This document shows positions 33,363 to 41,220 of a stretch of 64,000 nt of DNA, one piece after another; position 1 is the stretch's first letter; each line of letters starts with the position of its first letter. A program made the position numbers and the translations under genes. The DNA is from an uncultured Lachnospiraceae bacterium (GTDB taxonomy: Bacteria; Bacillota; Clostridia; Lachnospirales; Lachnospiraceae), in assembly GCA_910579465.1 (NCBI GenBank), contig CAJTUB010000005.1:62001-126000 (forward strand), written 5' to 3'. The notes beneath the pieces were generated by a model that had not been told where the DNA came from, did not search any database, and saw only the letters and a program-made list of their open reading frames with translations.

Positions 33363-34649
33363 CTACTCTCCGTTCAGCTTGGAAAACTCGTCGGAGAGGT
33401 GATGTATGTATTTCTTCAGAATGTGAATACAATCATGCTCCTTTGCCTTGCCGCGCACGATATCCTCCGCGAGCGCCTTACAGGTCGGCGCGCCGCAGGA
33501 GCCGCAGTCCAGCCCCGGGAACCCGGCACAAAGCTCTTCCACCCGCGCCATGCGCGCAATGCTCTCCTTCATGTCGGTGCCAAGCTTGAATACCGGCTCG
33601 TAGGTGACCTCTTTGGTCCAGTACGCCTCCTCTTTCGGCAGGTTATCCTGCACATGGCTCTTTGCCACTGTCATATACTTACGCAGACGCTTTAGCTTCA
33701 CCATCGCAAGGTACGGGTTCTCTACCGTCAGCACCCCGCCGACACAGCCGCCGTTGCAGGCGTTTAACTCGATAAACTCGAGGTCCGAAAACTTCTGGTC
33801 CTCCAGGTCCTCCAAAATCCGGATGACATTCTCGATGCCGTCCGCCGCCAGATAGTTCTCTGCCAGAAGCCCGCCTGCTTCTCCGCCGCTCGTCCCCCAG
33901 CTGATACCGATTTTCCCGGAAATCCGCAGCTCCTCCGGATTGTCCGCCACCGCCTTCATCTCCGGGAGAAGCCTGGTATAAATATCCTTGATTGCGCAGA
34001 CCGCATCGATACTGCTCTTCTCCGTGCCAAGCGGCGCCTTCATTGCCGACACCTTGGACGGACACGGTGACAGGAAAATAATGCCGATTTTCTCCGGCGG
34101 AAGCCCTGTCTTCTTGACCGCCCGCTCCCGCGCCAGCTCCGCTGCCAGCTCTACCGGCGGCTTAATCGGAAGAAGATGCTCGATTAAGTTCGGGAACCGT
34201 ACCCGGATTAAGCGCGTAACCGAAGGACATGCCGTGCTGATGACCGGATGTGCCTCCGGATGGTTCTTCACATATTCCCTGCTCAGCTCCGAAACCAGCT
34301 CCGCCGCGCCGCTGACCTCGTATACATCATCAAATCCGACCCTCTTTAAAGCGGTCAGGACAATATTCACGTCATCCAGATTGTTAAACTGCCCGTACAG
34401 CGCCGGCGCCGGCAGTGCCACAGTATATTCGTAGCGCTCCAGTACGTCCAGCCTGTCGTAAGACGGAAGCTTGGCATGATGCGGGCAGATACGGATACAC
34501 TCCCCGCAGTCGATGCAGAACTCATTCGTAATCTCCGCCTTACCGTTCCGCACACGAATCGCCTGGGTCGGACACCGCTTGATACAGTTGATGCAGCCCT
34601 TGCACAGCTCCGCGTCCAGCTTTACCGAAGTAAAAAATTTTTCGCTCAT
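33363..34649 (-). CDS. Hydrogenase-like iron-sulfur protein, probably sensory
   Basis: 428 residues. Two ferredoxin 4Fe-4S sites (C16/19/22/26 and C45/48/51/55). A [FeFe]-hydrogenase large-subunit-like core keeps all four H-cluster cysteine positions: TACPS (C141), SPCPSK (C196) and ACNGGCVGG (C298, C302). The canonical proton-relay cysteine before C141 is alanine. The C-terminus has an Fes-type cluster motif (C374, C382, C385, C390). This fits the small group of sensory-type hydrogenases rather than catalytic HydA, which is present divergently at 39250-41001. Its neighbours are an anti-sigma-type ATPase and DRTGG proteins. Redox or H2 sensing is inferred. Confidence 0.85.
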   Translation of the reverse strand: MSEKFFTSVKLDAELCKGCINCIKRCPTQAIRVRNGKAEITNEFCIDCGECIRICPHHAKLPSYDRLDVLERYEYTVALPAPALYGQFNNLDDVNIVLTALKRVGFDDVYEVSGAAELVSELSREYVKNHPEAHPVISTACPSVTRLIRVRFPNLIEHLLPIKPPVELAAELARERAVKKTGLPPEKIGIIFLSPCPSKVSAMKAPLGTEKSSIDAVCAIKDIYTRLLPEMKAVADNPEELRISGKIGISWGTSGGEAGGLLAENYLAADGIENVIRILEDLEDQKFSDLEFIELNACNGGCVGGVLTVENPYLAMVKLKRLRKYMTVAKSHVQDNLPKEEAYWTKEVTYEPVFKLGTDMKESIARMARVEELCAGFPGLDCGSCGAPTCKALAEDIVRGKAKEHDCIHILKKYIHHLSDEFSKLNGE

Positions 34650-34684
34650 GCAAACCCCCTTTGCTTGTGCCTGTCCGGACCTTC

Positions 34685-35110
34685 TCAGGTCTGGTATACC
34701 TTCATCGTCACCTTTGTCCCGACCCCCGGCGTCGTCTCAATCTCCATTTCGTCGGAATACTGCTTCATGTTCGGCAGTCCCATCCCGGCGCCAAAGCCTA
34801 ACGCGCGCACCTGGTCCGGTGCCGTGGAATATCCCGCCTGCATTGCCTTTTCGACGTCCGGGATGCCCGGACCGGTGTCCTGCAGCACCATGATAATCTC
34901 CTCCGGCGTGATTTCCACGTCAATCGTCCCGCCGTTCGCATGAATTACCATATTGATTTCACCCTCGTACATGGCAATTGCTACCTTACGCACCGCCTCC
35001 GGGGAGCTTCCCATCTGCTTAAGCTTCCGCTTTACGTCGCCGGACGCCTCTCCGGCTCTCGTAAAGTCCTCTGTCGAAACCGTATAATGCAGCTTAATCG
35101 TATCGCTCAT
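34685..35110 (-). CDS. Anti-sigma-factor-type GHKL ATPase
   Basis: 141 residues, HATPase_c fold as in SpoIIAB/RsbW: N-box VAIAMYEGEINMVIHANGG (near residues 45-63), G1 box DTGPGIPD (near 80), G2 GFGAGMGLPNM (near 105), and a C-terminal GVGTKVTMKVY strand. Such proteins bind ATP and act as serine kinases or anti-sigma factors. The ATG at 35110 has a GGGAGGG ribosome site; 33 earlier codons overlap the upstream gene. It starts inside the end of the DRTGG gene and precedes the hydrogenase-like gene, so it probably relays its signal. No cognate sigma or PP2C gene is visible here. Confidence 0.86.
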   Translation of the reverse strand: MSDTIKLHYTVSTEDFTRAGEASGDVKRKLKQMGSSPEAVRKVAIAMYEGEINMVIHANGGTIDVEITPEEIIMVLQDTGPGIPDVEKAMQAGYSTAPDQVRALGFGAGMGLPNMKQYSDEMEIETTPGVGTKVTMKVYQT

Positions 35111-35456
35111 AGTCTTTCCCTCCCCGTAAGCCTTTTTCGTAAAGTATCCCGCAGGCAGAAAACATCCGGTGTCCCGTAGCAAGCAATACGATATCCCGTT
35201 CCTTGGCAAGCCGTATCATTTCCTCATCCGGCTTTTTATTCCGTACAAAGACGATACACACAATATCCATCATCTCTGCCGTACGGATGACCTGTGCATT
35301 GCAAAGACCGGTCAGAAGAACCGCCTGCTCTTTTACGAACGCCAGTACATCGCTCATCATATCCGAACCGCACGCCGTATGTACCTCCTTATCAAGCCAT
35401 TCCTCCCCTACCAGCACCCTCGCTCCCAGAATCTCTTTTACATCTAAGACCGTCAT
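35094..35456 (-). CDS. DRTGG-like small domain protein (2)
   Basis: 120 residues, one DRTGG-type domain: MTVLDVKEILGARVLVGEEWL, then a cysteine turn (VHTACGSDMMSDVLAF), AVLLTGLCNAQVIRTAEM and DIVCIVFVRNKKPDEEMI. The ATG at 35456 lies 9 bases after AAAGGAGG, and that site rules out an earlier in-frame ATG at 35480. It is first of the minus-strand operon and overlaps the anti-sigma-type gene by 17 bases. Its promoter should lie in the repeat-bearing gap 35457-35863, but none is obvious on this strand. Confidence 0.78.
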   Translation of the reverse strand: MTVLDVKEILGARVLVGEEWLDKEVHTACGSDMMSDVLAFVKEQAVLLTGLCNAQVIRTAEMMDIVCIVFVRNKKPDEEMIRLAKERDIVLLATGHRMFSACGILYEKGLRGGKDYERYD

Positions 35457-35485
35457 ACCTTCACCTTCCTCCTTTTCCATTCATT

Positions 35486-35613
35486 TACCTGAGGAAGCAC
35501 TGATGAAATCACCGCTTCCCCAGAGCCTCCGGCGGATGCACACGGATTTGCAAAAGAATCTGCCGCCCACGGCGCAAACCCGGCGCTGGAAACGCTTTCG
35601 CAGCGTTTCCCTG
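35486..35613 (-). repeat. 128-bp terminal-inverted-repeat element, copy 2 (diverged)
   Basis: Inverse orientation to the copies at 26007 and 52673. It shares the terminal AGGAAGC(A/G)CTGATGAAATCA and GCGTTTCCC ends and the central CCTCCGGCGGATGC and CACGGATTTGCA segments. The region between is diverged, so this copy is older. It fills most of the gap upstream of the minus-strand sensing operon. Confidence 0.78.
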
Positions 35614-35693
35614 ATAATTTAAAGTATATCACAATTTATCCAAAATGTCCTTAATTTTTTTGCACTTTTCTTATAGCATTTTTCCGCAATTCA

Positions 35694-35702
35694 TGTTATA
35701 AT
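35694..35702 (+). promoter_or_regulatory. Extended -10 promoter of the hydrogenase operon
   Basis: TGTTATAAT: TATAAT at 35697-35702 with the TG of an extended -10; no good -35. The predicted leader is about 155 bases. Confidence 0.55.
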
Positions 35703-35717
35703 GACAGTAACTGTACG

Positions 35718-35765
35718 GCGCACGCAAAGGCGCGTTATTTTTTCGTAACTTTTGCGCGCTTTTTG
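35718..35765 (+). promoter_or_regulatory. Leader hairpin with T-run (possible attenuator)
   Basis: GCGCACGCAAA and TTTGCGCGC arms, with inner CGTTA/TAACT pairing, followed by TTTTTG. It lies in the hydrogenase leader just after the -10, and would act as a partial terminator. Confidence 0.45.
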
Positions 35766-35782
35766 TCGTGCTGTGCATAATA

Positions 35783-35800
35783 TCGTTATTATTTTAACAA
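35783..35800 (+). promoter_or_regulatory. Rex-like operator in the hydrogenase leader
   Basis: The 18-base site TCGTTATTATTTTAACAA matches the Rex consensus TTGTTAANNNNTTAACAA at 12 of 14 informative positions. Rex senses NADH/NAD+ and is known to control fermentative and hydrogenase genes in Clostridia. The site is downstream of the predicted start, where binding would block elongation. Confidence 0.55.
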
Positions 35801-35863
35801 GTATTGCGTATTATGCCAAACTGTCTTCTTCCCTAAAGACATAAATTAAAGGAGGTTAAAGAA

Positions 35864-36355
35864 ATGGGTTCTAAAACAACAGTTCCGTTTCAGGGGACAA
35901 AGGAACAGGAAGAACAGCTGTTAGCTGTCATTGCCGAGTTAAAGGACAGTAAGGGTTCCCTTATGCCTATCTTACAGAAGGCACAGGATATCTACGGCTA
36001 TCTCCCGATTGAGGTGCAGACCATGATTGCAGACACCTTAGGTATTCCGCTTGAGAAGGTTTACGGCGTGGCTACGTTCTATTCGCAGTTTTCCCTGTAT
36101 CCGAAAGGAAAGTACAAAATTTCCGTCTGCCTTGGTACTGCCTGCTACGTAAAGGGTTCCGGTGACATCTATGCAAAGCTCCAGGAGCTGCTCCAGATTG
36201 AGGGCGGCCAGTGTACTGCCGATGGTAAGTTCTCCCTGGACGCCTGCCGTTGTATCGGCGCCTGCGGTCTCGCTCCGGTTATGACGATTAACGATGATGT
36301 TTACGGCCGTCTTACCGCAGATGAAATTGCCGGTGTTCTTGCAAAGTACGAATAG
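35864..36355 (+). CDS. hndA: NADH-dependent hydrogenase subunit, NuoE/HndA-like
   Basis: 163 residues, thioredoxin-fold [2Fe-2S] protein of the 24-kDa NuoE family. The cluster ligands are seen as CLGTAC (near residues 87-92) and CRCIGACGLAP (near 127-136). The N-terminal helical part (LMPILQKAQDIYGYLPIEVQ) is typical. AAAGGAGG precedes the ATG. First of a five-gene operon encoding a probably electron-bifurcating complex that couples NADH and reduced ferredoxin to H2 formation. Confidence 0.93.
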   Translation: MGSKTTVPFQGTKEQEEQLLAVIAELKDSKGSLMPILQKAQDIYGYLPIEVQTMIADTLGIPLEKVYGVATFYSQFSLYPKGKYKISVCLGTACYVKGSGDIYAKLQELLQIEGGQCTADGKFSLDACRCIGACGLAPVMTINDDVYGRLTADEIAGVLAKYE

Positions 36356-36393
36356 TCTGTGGATTTCGTTTCCCGAAAGGAGGGACTCGCGGT

Positions 36394-36954
36394 ATGATGC
36401 CAGAGATATCCTTAAACATCCTTGATGTTGCAGAAAATTCCACCCGCGCAAAGGCATCCTTAGTTACGATTATTGTCGATGTACAGACATCTGCCGATAC
36501 CCTGACCGTTGTAATTGAAGACGACGGCTGCGGTATGTCACAGGAACAGCTCTCTGCTGTAACGGACCCGTTTTTTACAACGCGTACCACCAGAAAGGTG
36601 GGACTGGGCGTTCCGTTTTTTAAGCAGGCAGCAGAAAGTACGGACGGTTCTTTTTCCATTACATCAACGCTTGGCGCCGGCACCCGTGTCTGTGCGGTTT
36701 TTACGCTTTCGCATATCGACCGCATGCCCCTCGGCGACATAAACGGAACTATTCATACCTTGGTTACCATGCATCCGGAATGTGATTTCCTTTATACATT
36801 CCGCTTTGATGAAAAAGAGTTTTCGTTAGACACCAGGGAATTCCGCGAAATTCTCGGTGACATCTCCTTTCAGGAGCCGGAGGTTTCCCTCTACATAAAG
36901 GATTACCTGAAGGAAAATTATGACGAAACGAACAACAATGCTTATAAGCTGTAA
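36394..36954 (+). CDS. GHKL ATPase within the hydrogenase operon
   Basis: 186 residues. Histidine-kinase-type ATPase domain without a phosphoacceptor domain: N-box LDVAENSTRAKASLVTI, G1 DDGCGMS, then FFTTRTTRKVGLGVPFF and GAGTRVCAVF. Residues 110-186 are an extra domain (HPECDFLYTFRFDEKEF). Similar ATP-binding genes lie between the NuoE-like and ferredoxin-like genes of clostridial hydrogenase operons; the role is unknown, and regulation is inferred from the fold. The ribosome site GAAAGGAGGG precedes the start. Confidence 0.85.
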   Translation: MMPEISLNILDVAENSTRAKASLVTIIVDVQTSADTLTVVIEDDGCGMSQEQLSAVTDPFFTTRTTRKVGLGVPFFKQAAESTDGSFSITSTLGAGTRVCAVFTLSHIDRMPLGDINGTIHTLVTMHPECDFLYTFRFDEKEFSLDTREFREILGDISFQEPEVSLYIKDYLKENYDETNNNAYKL

Positions 36955-37028
36955 CTTCGCAGGCTCCCCTGCGGATAACCGTAACACCCAGACTTGAAAT
37001 GCCGTAAAACGGCAGATTGGAGGAAAGT

Positions 37029-37397
37029 ATGAAGTCTCTTGAAGAGTTAAAAGCAATTCGGGAAAAGATGCAGGGCCAGGTTGGTCTCCGCGCTGAATCC
37101 GATACGCAGACAAGAGTAGTGGTCGGCATGGCTACCTGCGGTATCGCAAGCGGTGCAAGACCGGTATTAAACGCCCTTGCAGATGCGGTAATGAACAAGA
37201 AGCTTGATGATGTGGCTGTCGTACAGACCGGCTGCATCGGTCTTTGCCAGTATGAACCAATTGTTGAGATTATTGCTCCGGGCAAGGAAAAGGTTACCTA
37301 TGTTCATATGACGCCGGAAAAGGCGGAAGAAGTTGTAGAACAGCACCTGATTCGTGGACAGGTCGTTACCCAGTACACGCTCGGTGCCGCACAATAA
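37029..37397 (+). CDS. hndB: [2Fe-2S] thioredoxin-like ferredoxin, HndB-like
   Basis: 122 residues. MATCGIASGARPVLNAL and VVQTGCIGLCQYEPIVEI give the cysteine pairs of the thioredoxin-like [2Fe-2S] ferredoxin family. In NADP-reducing and bifurcating hydrogenases this is the small subunit between NuoE and NuoF homologues. A TTG at 37017 opens the frame, but GGAGGAAAGT lies right before the ATG at 37029, which was chosen. The next gene starts 19 bases later. Confidence 0.92.
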   Translation: MKSLEELKAIREKMQGQVGLRAESDTQTRVVVGMATCGIASGARPVLNALADAVMNKKLDDVAVVQTGCIGLCQYEPIVEIIAPGKEKVTYVHMTPEKAEEVVEQHLIRGQVVTQYTLGAAQ

Positions 37398-37416
37398 ATA
37401 AGGAGGAAGAAACATT

Positions 37417-39207
37417 ATGTATCGTTCACATGTATTAGTATGCGGCGGAACCGGTTGTACCTCCTCCGGCAGCCTGGAAATTTTTGAATTACTGAAAAAG
37501 GAAATCGCAAAGAACGGTCTTGCCGAGGAAGTTTCTGTTGTACAAACCGGCTGTCACGGTCTCTGTGCTCTCGGCCCGATTATGATTGTATATCCGGAAG
37601 CCACCTTTTATTCCATGGTAAAGCCGGAGTATATTCCGGAAATTGTTTCCGAGCATCTGTTAAAGGGACGTGTCGTTACCAAATACGTTTATCAGGAAAC
37701 CGTCACCGACAGCGGCATCAAGCCTTTAATTGATACCGACTTCTACAAAAAGCAGCATCGTATCGCACTGCGTAACTGCGGTGTTATTAACCCGGAGAAT
37801 ATCGAGGAGTATATCGGTACCCGTGGCTACGAGGCGCTTGGTAAGGTTCTTACCGAGATGTCCCCGGATGACGTTATTAAATGCATCCTCGACTCCGGTC
37901 TCCGCGGACGAGGCGGCGGCGGATTCCCGACCGGCAGAAAGTGGCAGCTGGCAAAGGACCTTGTAAAAGGCGGCCAGAAGTATGTCTGCTGTAACGCCGA
38001 CGAGGGCGACCCGGGCGCGTTCATGGACCGTTCCGTCTTAGAGGGTGACCCGCACGTCGTGCTTGAGGCAATGGCAATCGCAGGCTATGCCATCGGCGCA
38101 AACCAGGGTTACATTTATGTCCGCGCGGAGTACCCGATTGCGGTAGACCGTTTAAATATTGCCATTAAGCAGGCAAGAGAGTACGGCTTACTTGGTAAGA
38201 ATATTTTCGAAACCGGCTTTGATTTTGATATTGACCTCCGCCTTGGTGCAGGCGCATTCGTCTGTGGTGAGGAGACCGCGCTTATGACCTCTATCGAGGG
38301 CAACCGCGGCGAGCCGAGACCGAGACCTCCGTTCCCGGCAGAAAAGGGTCTCTTTGAGAAGCCTACGATTTTAAATAACGTAGAAACCTACGCTAACATT
38401 CCGCAGATTATCTTAAACGGTGCCGATTGGTTTGCTTCCATGGGTACCGAGAAGAGCAAGGGTACGAAGGTATTTGCTCTCGGTGGTAAGATTAAGAATA
38501 CCGGTCTCGTAGAAATCCCGATGGGTACTACCCTCCGTGAAGTCGTTGAGGATATCGGCGGCGGCATCCCGAACGGCAAGAAGTTCAAGGCTGCACAGAC
38601 CGGTGGTCCGTCCGGCGGATGTATCCCGGCAGAGCACTTTGATGTTCCGATTGACTACGACAACCTCATTGCCATCGGTTCCATGATGGGCTCCGGCGGA
38701 CTTATCGTTATGGACGAGGACAACTGTATGGTAGATATCGCGAAGTTCTTCCTTGAGTTTACCGTTGACGAGTCCTGCGGCAAGTGTACGCCGTGCCGTA
38801 TCGGTACAAAGCGTCTCTATGAGATATTAGATAAGATTACCAAGGGTAAGGCTACCTTAGAAGACCTGGATAAGCTGGAGGAGCTTTGCTACTACATTAA
38901 GGAAAACTCCCTGTGCGGTCTCGGACAGACTGCTCCGAACCCGGTACTCTCCACCTTACGTTACTTCAAGGACGAGTACATTGCCCACGTTGTCGAGAAG
39001 AGATGTCCGGCAGGCGTATGTAAGGACCTTCTGTCCTTCGCAATCGACCCTGACAAGTGTAAGGGATGTACGCTCTGTGCAAGACAGTGTCCGGCAGGTG
39101 CTATTTCCGGTACCGTAAAGGAGCCGCATGTAATTAACACCGATAAGTGCGTAAAGTGCGGCGCTTGTATCGAGAAGTGTAAGTTTGGCGCAATTTCTAA
39201 GAAGTAA
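37417..39207 (+). CDS. hndC: NADH-binding subunit, NuoF/HndC-like
   Basis: 596 residues in three parts: an N-terminal thioredoxin-like [2Fe-2S] domain (VCGGTGCTSSGS, TGCHGLCALGP), the NuoF core with NADH/FMN loop GLRGRGGGGFPTGRKW (near residue 155) and CNADEGDPGAFMDR, the 4Fe-4S motif ESCGKCTPCRIG (near 450), and a C-terminal pair of 4Fe-4S motifs (CKGCTLCARQCP, CVKCGACIEKC). It is the NAD(H)- and flavin-binding site where bifurcation is thought to occur. The layout is that of HydB/HndC. Confidence 0.95.
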   Translation: MYRSHVLVCGGTGCTSSGSLEIFELLKKEIAKNGLAEEVSVVQTGCHGLCALGPIMIVYPEATFYSMVKPEYIPEIVSEHLLKGRVVTKYVYQETVTDSGIKPLIDTDFYKKQHRIALRNCGVINPENIEEYIGTRGYEALGKVLTEMSPDDVIKCILDSGLRGRGGGGFPTGRKWQLAKDLVKGGQKYVCCNADEGDPGAFMDRSVLEGDPHVVLEAMAIAGYAIGANQGYIYVRAEYPIAVDRLNIAIKQAREYGLLGKNIFETGFDFDIDLRLGAGAFVCGEETALMTSIEGNRGEPRPRPPFPAEKGLFEKPTILNNVETYANIPQIILNGADWFASMGTEKSKGTKVFALGGKIKNTGLVEIPMGTTLREVVEDIGGGIPNGKKFKAAQTGGPSGGCIPAEHFDVPIDYDNLIAIGSMMGSGGLIVMDEDNCMVDIAKFFLEFTVDESCGKCTPCRIGTKRLYEILDKITKGKATLEDLDKLEELCYYIKENSLCGLGQTAPNPVLSTLRYFKDEYIAHVVEKRCPAGVCKDLLSFAIDPDKCKGCTLCARQCPAGAISGTVKEPHVINTDKCVKCGACIEKCKFGAISKK

Positions 39208-39249
39208 GTTACGATCCGCAGTAATCTTAAAACGAATTGGAGGTAAAAC

Positions 39250-41001
39250 ATGGAAACCGTTACTTTAAAGATTAATGGTATGACCGTTACCGCACCAAAG
39301 GGCGCTACTATCTTAGAGGCAGCAAGAATTGCTCACATCGAGATTCCGACGCTGTGCTACTTAAAGGATATTAACGCAATCGGCGCCTGCCGTATTTGTG
39401 TGGTAGAGGTAAAGGGCGCAAGAAGCCTCGTTGCTTCCTGCGTATACCCGGTAAACGAGGGTATGGAAGTATTCACGAATACGCCTAAGGTACTGGCATC
39501 CAGAAGAAAGACCCTGGAGCTCATCCTTTCCAACCATGACAGGAAGTGTCTCTCCTGTGTACGCAGCGGCAACTGCGAGCTGCAGAAGCTCTGTAAGGAC
39601 TTAAAGGTAGAGTGTGAGGATGTCTACACAGGTTCGGTTAATACCTACGAGCTGGATGAAAGTGCCGCTCATATGGTTCGTGATAACAATAAATGTATCC
39701 TTTGCCGCAGATGCTCCGCTGTCTGTGAAAAGGTACAGGGCGTCGGCGTCATCGGCGCAAACGACCGCGGCTTCAGTACGAACATTGCATCCGCTTTCGA
39801 TATGGGACTCGGAGAAACCTCGTGCGTATCCTGCGGACAGTGTATTGCAGTATGTCCGACCGGTGCGCTCTATGAGAAGGATTCCACCGATGAGGTTCTG
39901 GCAGCTATCGCAGACCCGTCCAAGCATGTATTTGTTCAGGTGGCTCCGGCTGTCCGCGCCGCTCTCGGCGAGGAGTTCGGCTACCCGATGGGAACCGGCG
40001 TACAGGGTAAGATGGCAGCAGCGCTCCGCCGTATCGGCTTCGAGAAGGTATTCGATACCAATTTCTCCGCCGACCTGACAATCATGGAGGAGTCCCACGA
40101 GTTCCTTGACCGCGTGCAGAACGGCGGCGTACTGCCGTTAATTACGTCCTGCTCCCCGGGCTGGATTAAATACTGTGAGCATTACTTCCCGGATATGACC
40201 GAGAACCTTTCCTCCTGTAAGTCCCCGCAGCAGATGTTCGGTGCTGTATTAAAGACCTACTATGCAGAGAAGGAAGGCATCGACGCAAAGGATATCGTAT
40301 CTGTCAGCGTAATGCCTTGTACCGCAAAGAAGTTTGAAATCGGCCGTGACGACCAGAATGCGGCAGGTGTTGCCGATGTCGATATTTCCATTACGACAAG
40401 GGAGCTTGCAAGACTGATTAAGCGTCTTGGTATCGTATTCACCGACCTTCCGGACGAAGAGTTTGACTCCCCGTTAGGCTCCGGCACCGGCGCAGCCGTT
40501 ATCTTCGGCGTAACCGGCGGCGTTATGGAGGCGGCTCTCCGTACCGCAGTCTGGAAGCTCACCGGAGAGAAGAGCGACTCCCCGATTGAGTTTACCGAAG
40601 TACGCGGCACACAGGGCATCAAGGAAGCTACCTATGAAGTAGCCGGTATGAAGGTGAACGTAGCGGTTGCTTCCGGCTTAAAGAACGCGAAGGAGCTTCT
40701 TACGAAGGTAAAGAACGGCGAAGCAAATTACCACTTCATCGAAATCATGGGCTGCCCGGGCGGCTGTGTCAACGGTGGCGGTCAGCCGCAGGTTGAGGCT
40801 TCTGTCCGTAACTTCACGGATATCCGTGCTATCCGCGCAAAGGCGCTCTATGAGTACGATGCAGCAAATACGCTCCGCTTCTCCCATGAGAATCCGGATG
40901 TACAGGAGGTTTATAAGAGCTATCTCGGTGAGCCTGGCAGTCACAAGGCACATGAGATTCTCCACACGACCTATGTAAAGAGAAAGATTCATAACCTGTA
41001 A
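39250..41001 (+). CDS. hndD: [FeFe] hydrogenase catalytic subunit
   Basis: 583 residues. N-terminal [2Fe-2S] domain (cysteines near 36-64), His-ligated 4Fe-4S site (NHDRKCLSCVRSGNCELQKLC region, near 95-114), two ferredoxin clusters (CILCRRCSAVC; CVSCGQCIAVCP), then the H-cluster motifs TSCSPGWIKYCE (L1), MPCTAKKFE (L2) and EIMGCPGGCVNGGGQP (L3). The C-terminal 60 residues are the small-subunit-like SSF region (YEYDAANTLRFSHENPD). It evolves or oxidises H2. AATTGGAGG precedes the ATG. Last of the operon; a structured region and terminator follow. Confidence 0.96.
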   Translation: METVTLKINGMTVTAPKGATILEAARIAHIEIPTLCYLKDINAIGACRICVVEVKGARSLVASCVYPVNEGMEVFTNTPKVLASRRKTLELILSNHDRKCLSCVRSGNCELQKLCKDLKVECEDVYTGSVNTYELDESAAHMVRDNNKCILCRRCSAVCEKVQGVGVIGANDRGFSTNIASAFDMGLGETSCVSCGQCIAVCPTGALYEKDSTDEVLAAIADPSKHVFVQVAPAVRAALGEEFGYPMGTGVQGKMAAALRRIGFEKVFDTNFSADLTIMEESHEFLDRVQNGGVLPLITSCSPGWIKYCEHYFPDMTENLSSCKSPQQMFGAVLKTYYAEKEGIDAKDIVSVSVMPCTAKKFEIGRDDQNAAGVADVDISITTRELARLIKRLGIVFTDLPDEEFDSPLGSGTGAAVIFGVTGGVMEAALRTAVWKLTGEKSDSPIEFTEVRGTQGIKEATYEVAGMKVNVAVASGLKNAKELLTKVKNGEANYHFIEIMGCPGGCVNGGGQPQVEASVRNFTDIRAIRAKALYEYDAANTLRFSHENPDVQEVYKSYLGEPGSHKAHEILHTTYVKRKIHNL

Positions 41002-41005
41002 AAGA

Positions 41006-41115
41006 GTTACCACAGTCGCTCCACCACATAAGCAAAATAGAAAGCTGCGTAGCAGCGTCAGACAGCCTTGCTGGCTGGTTTTGCGCATGTGCGTGGAGAG
41101 GCTGTGAATAGTAAC
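41006..41115 (+). other. Imperfect palindrome folding as a three-way junction
   Basis: Arms GTTAC...CACAG.CGCTCCAC.CACAT..GCAAAA (41006-41036) pair with their complement at 41081-41115. They enclose two small hairpins, GCTGC-GTA-GCAGC and CAGCC-TTGCT-GGCTG. It starts 5 bases after the hydrogenase stop and ends just before the terminator. RNA or mobile origin not known. Confidence 0.55.
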
Positions 41116-41127
41116 AAAGGGATAGAG

Positions 41128-41162
41128 AAAGGGGCTGCGTGTCAGGCGCAGCCCCTTTCTTG
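41128..41162 (+). terminator. Terminator of the hydrogenase operon
   Basis: AAAGGGGCTGCG / CGCAGCCCCTTT stem (41128-41158), then CTTGC. The same stem core recurs at 51579 and 59353. Confidence 0.75.
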
Positions 41163-41220
41163 CTAACTGCTACAGTCCCTGCCCCCTGAACATATCCGCC
41201 ATTTCCTCTGCCGACTCTCA

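Noticed and set aside
32715..33695. 326-codon open frame on the plus strand
   Set aside because: It runs antisense across the PHP, DRTGG and hydrogenase-like genes, all of which have strong family motifs.
41163..41220. Possible C-terminal fragment on the minus strand
   Set aside because: Only about 16 codons; too short to support as a gene, noted only as part of the scar.
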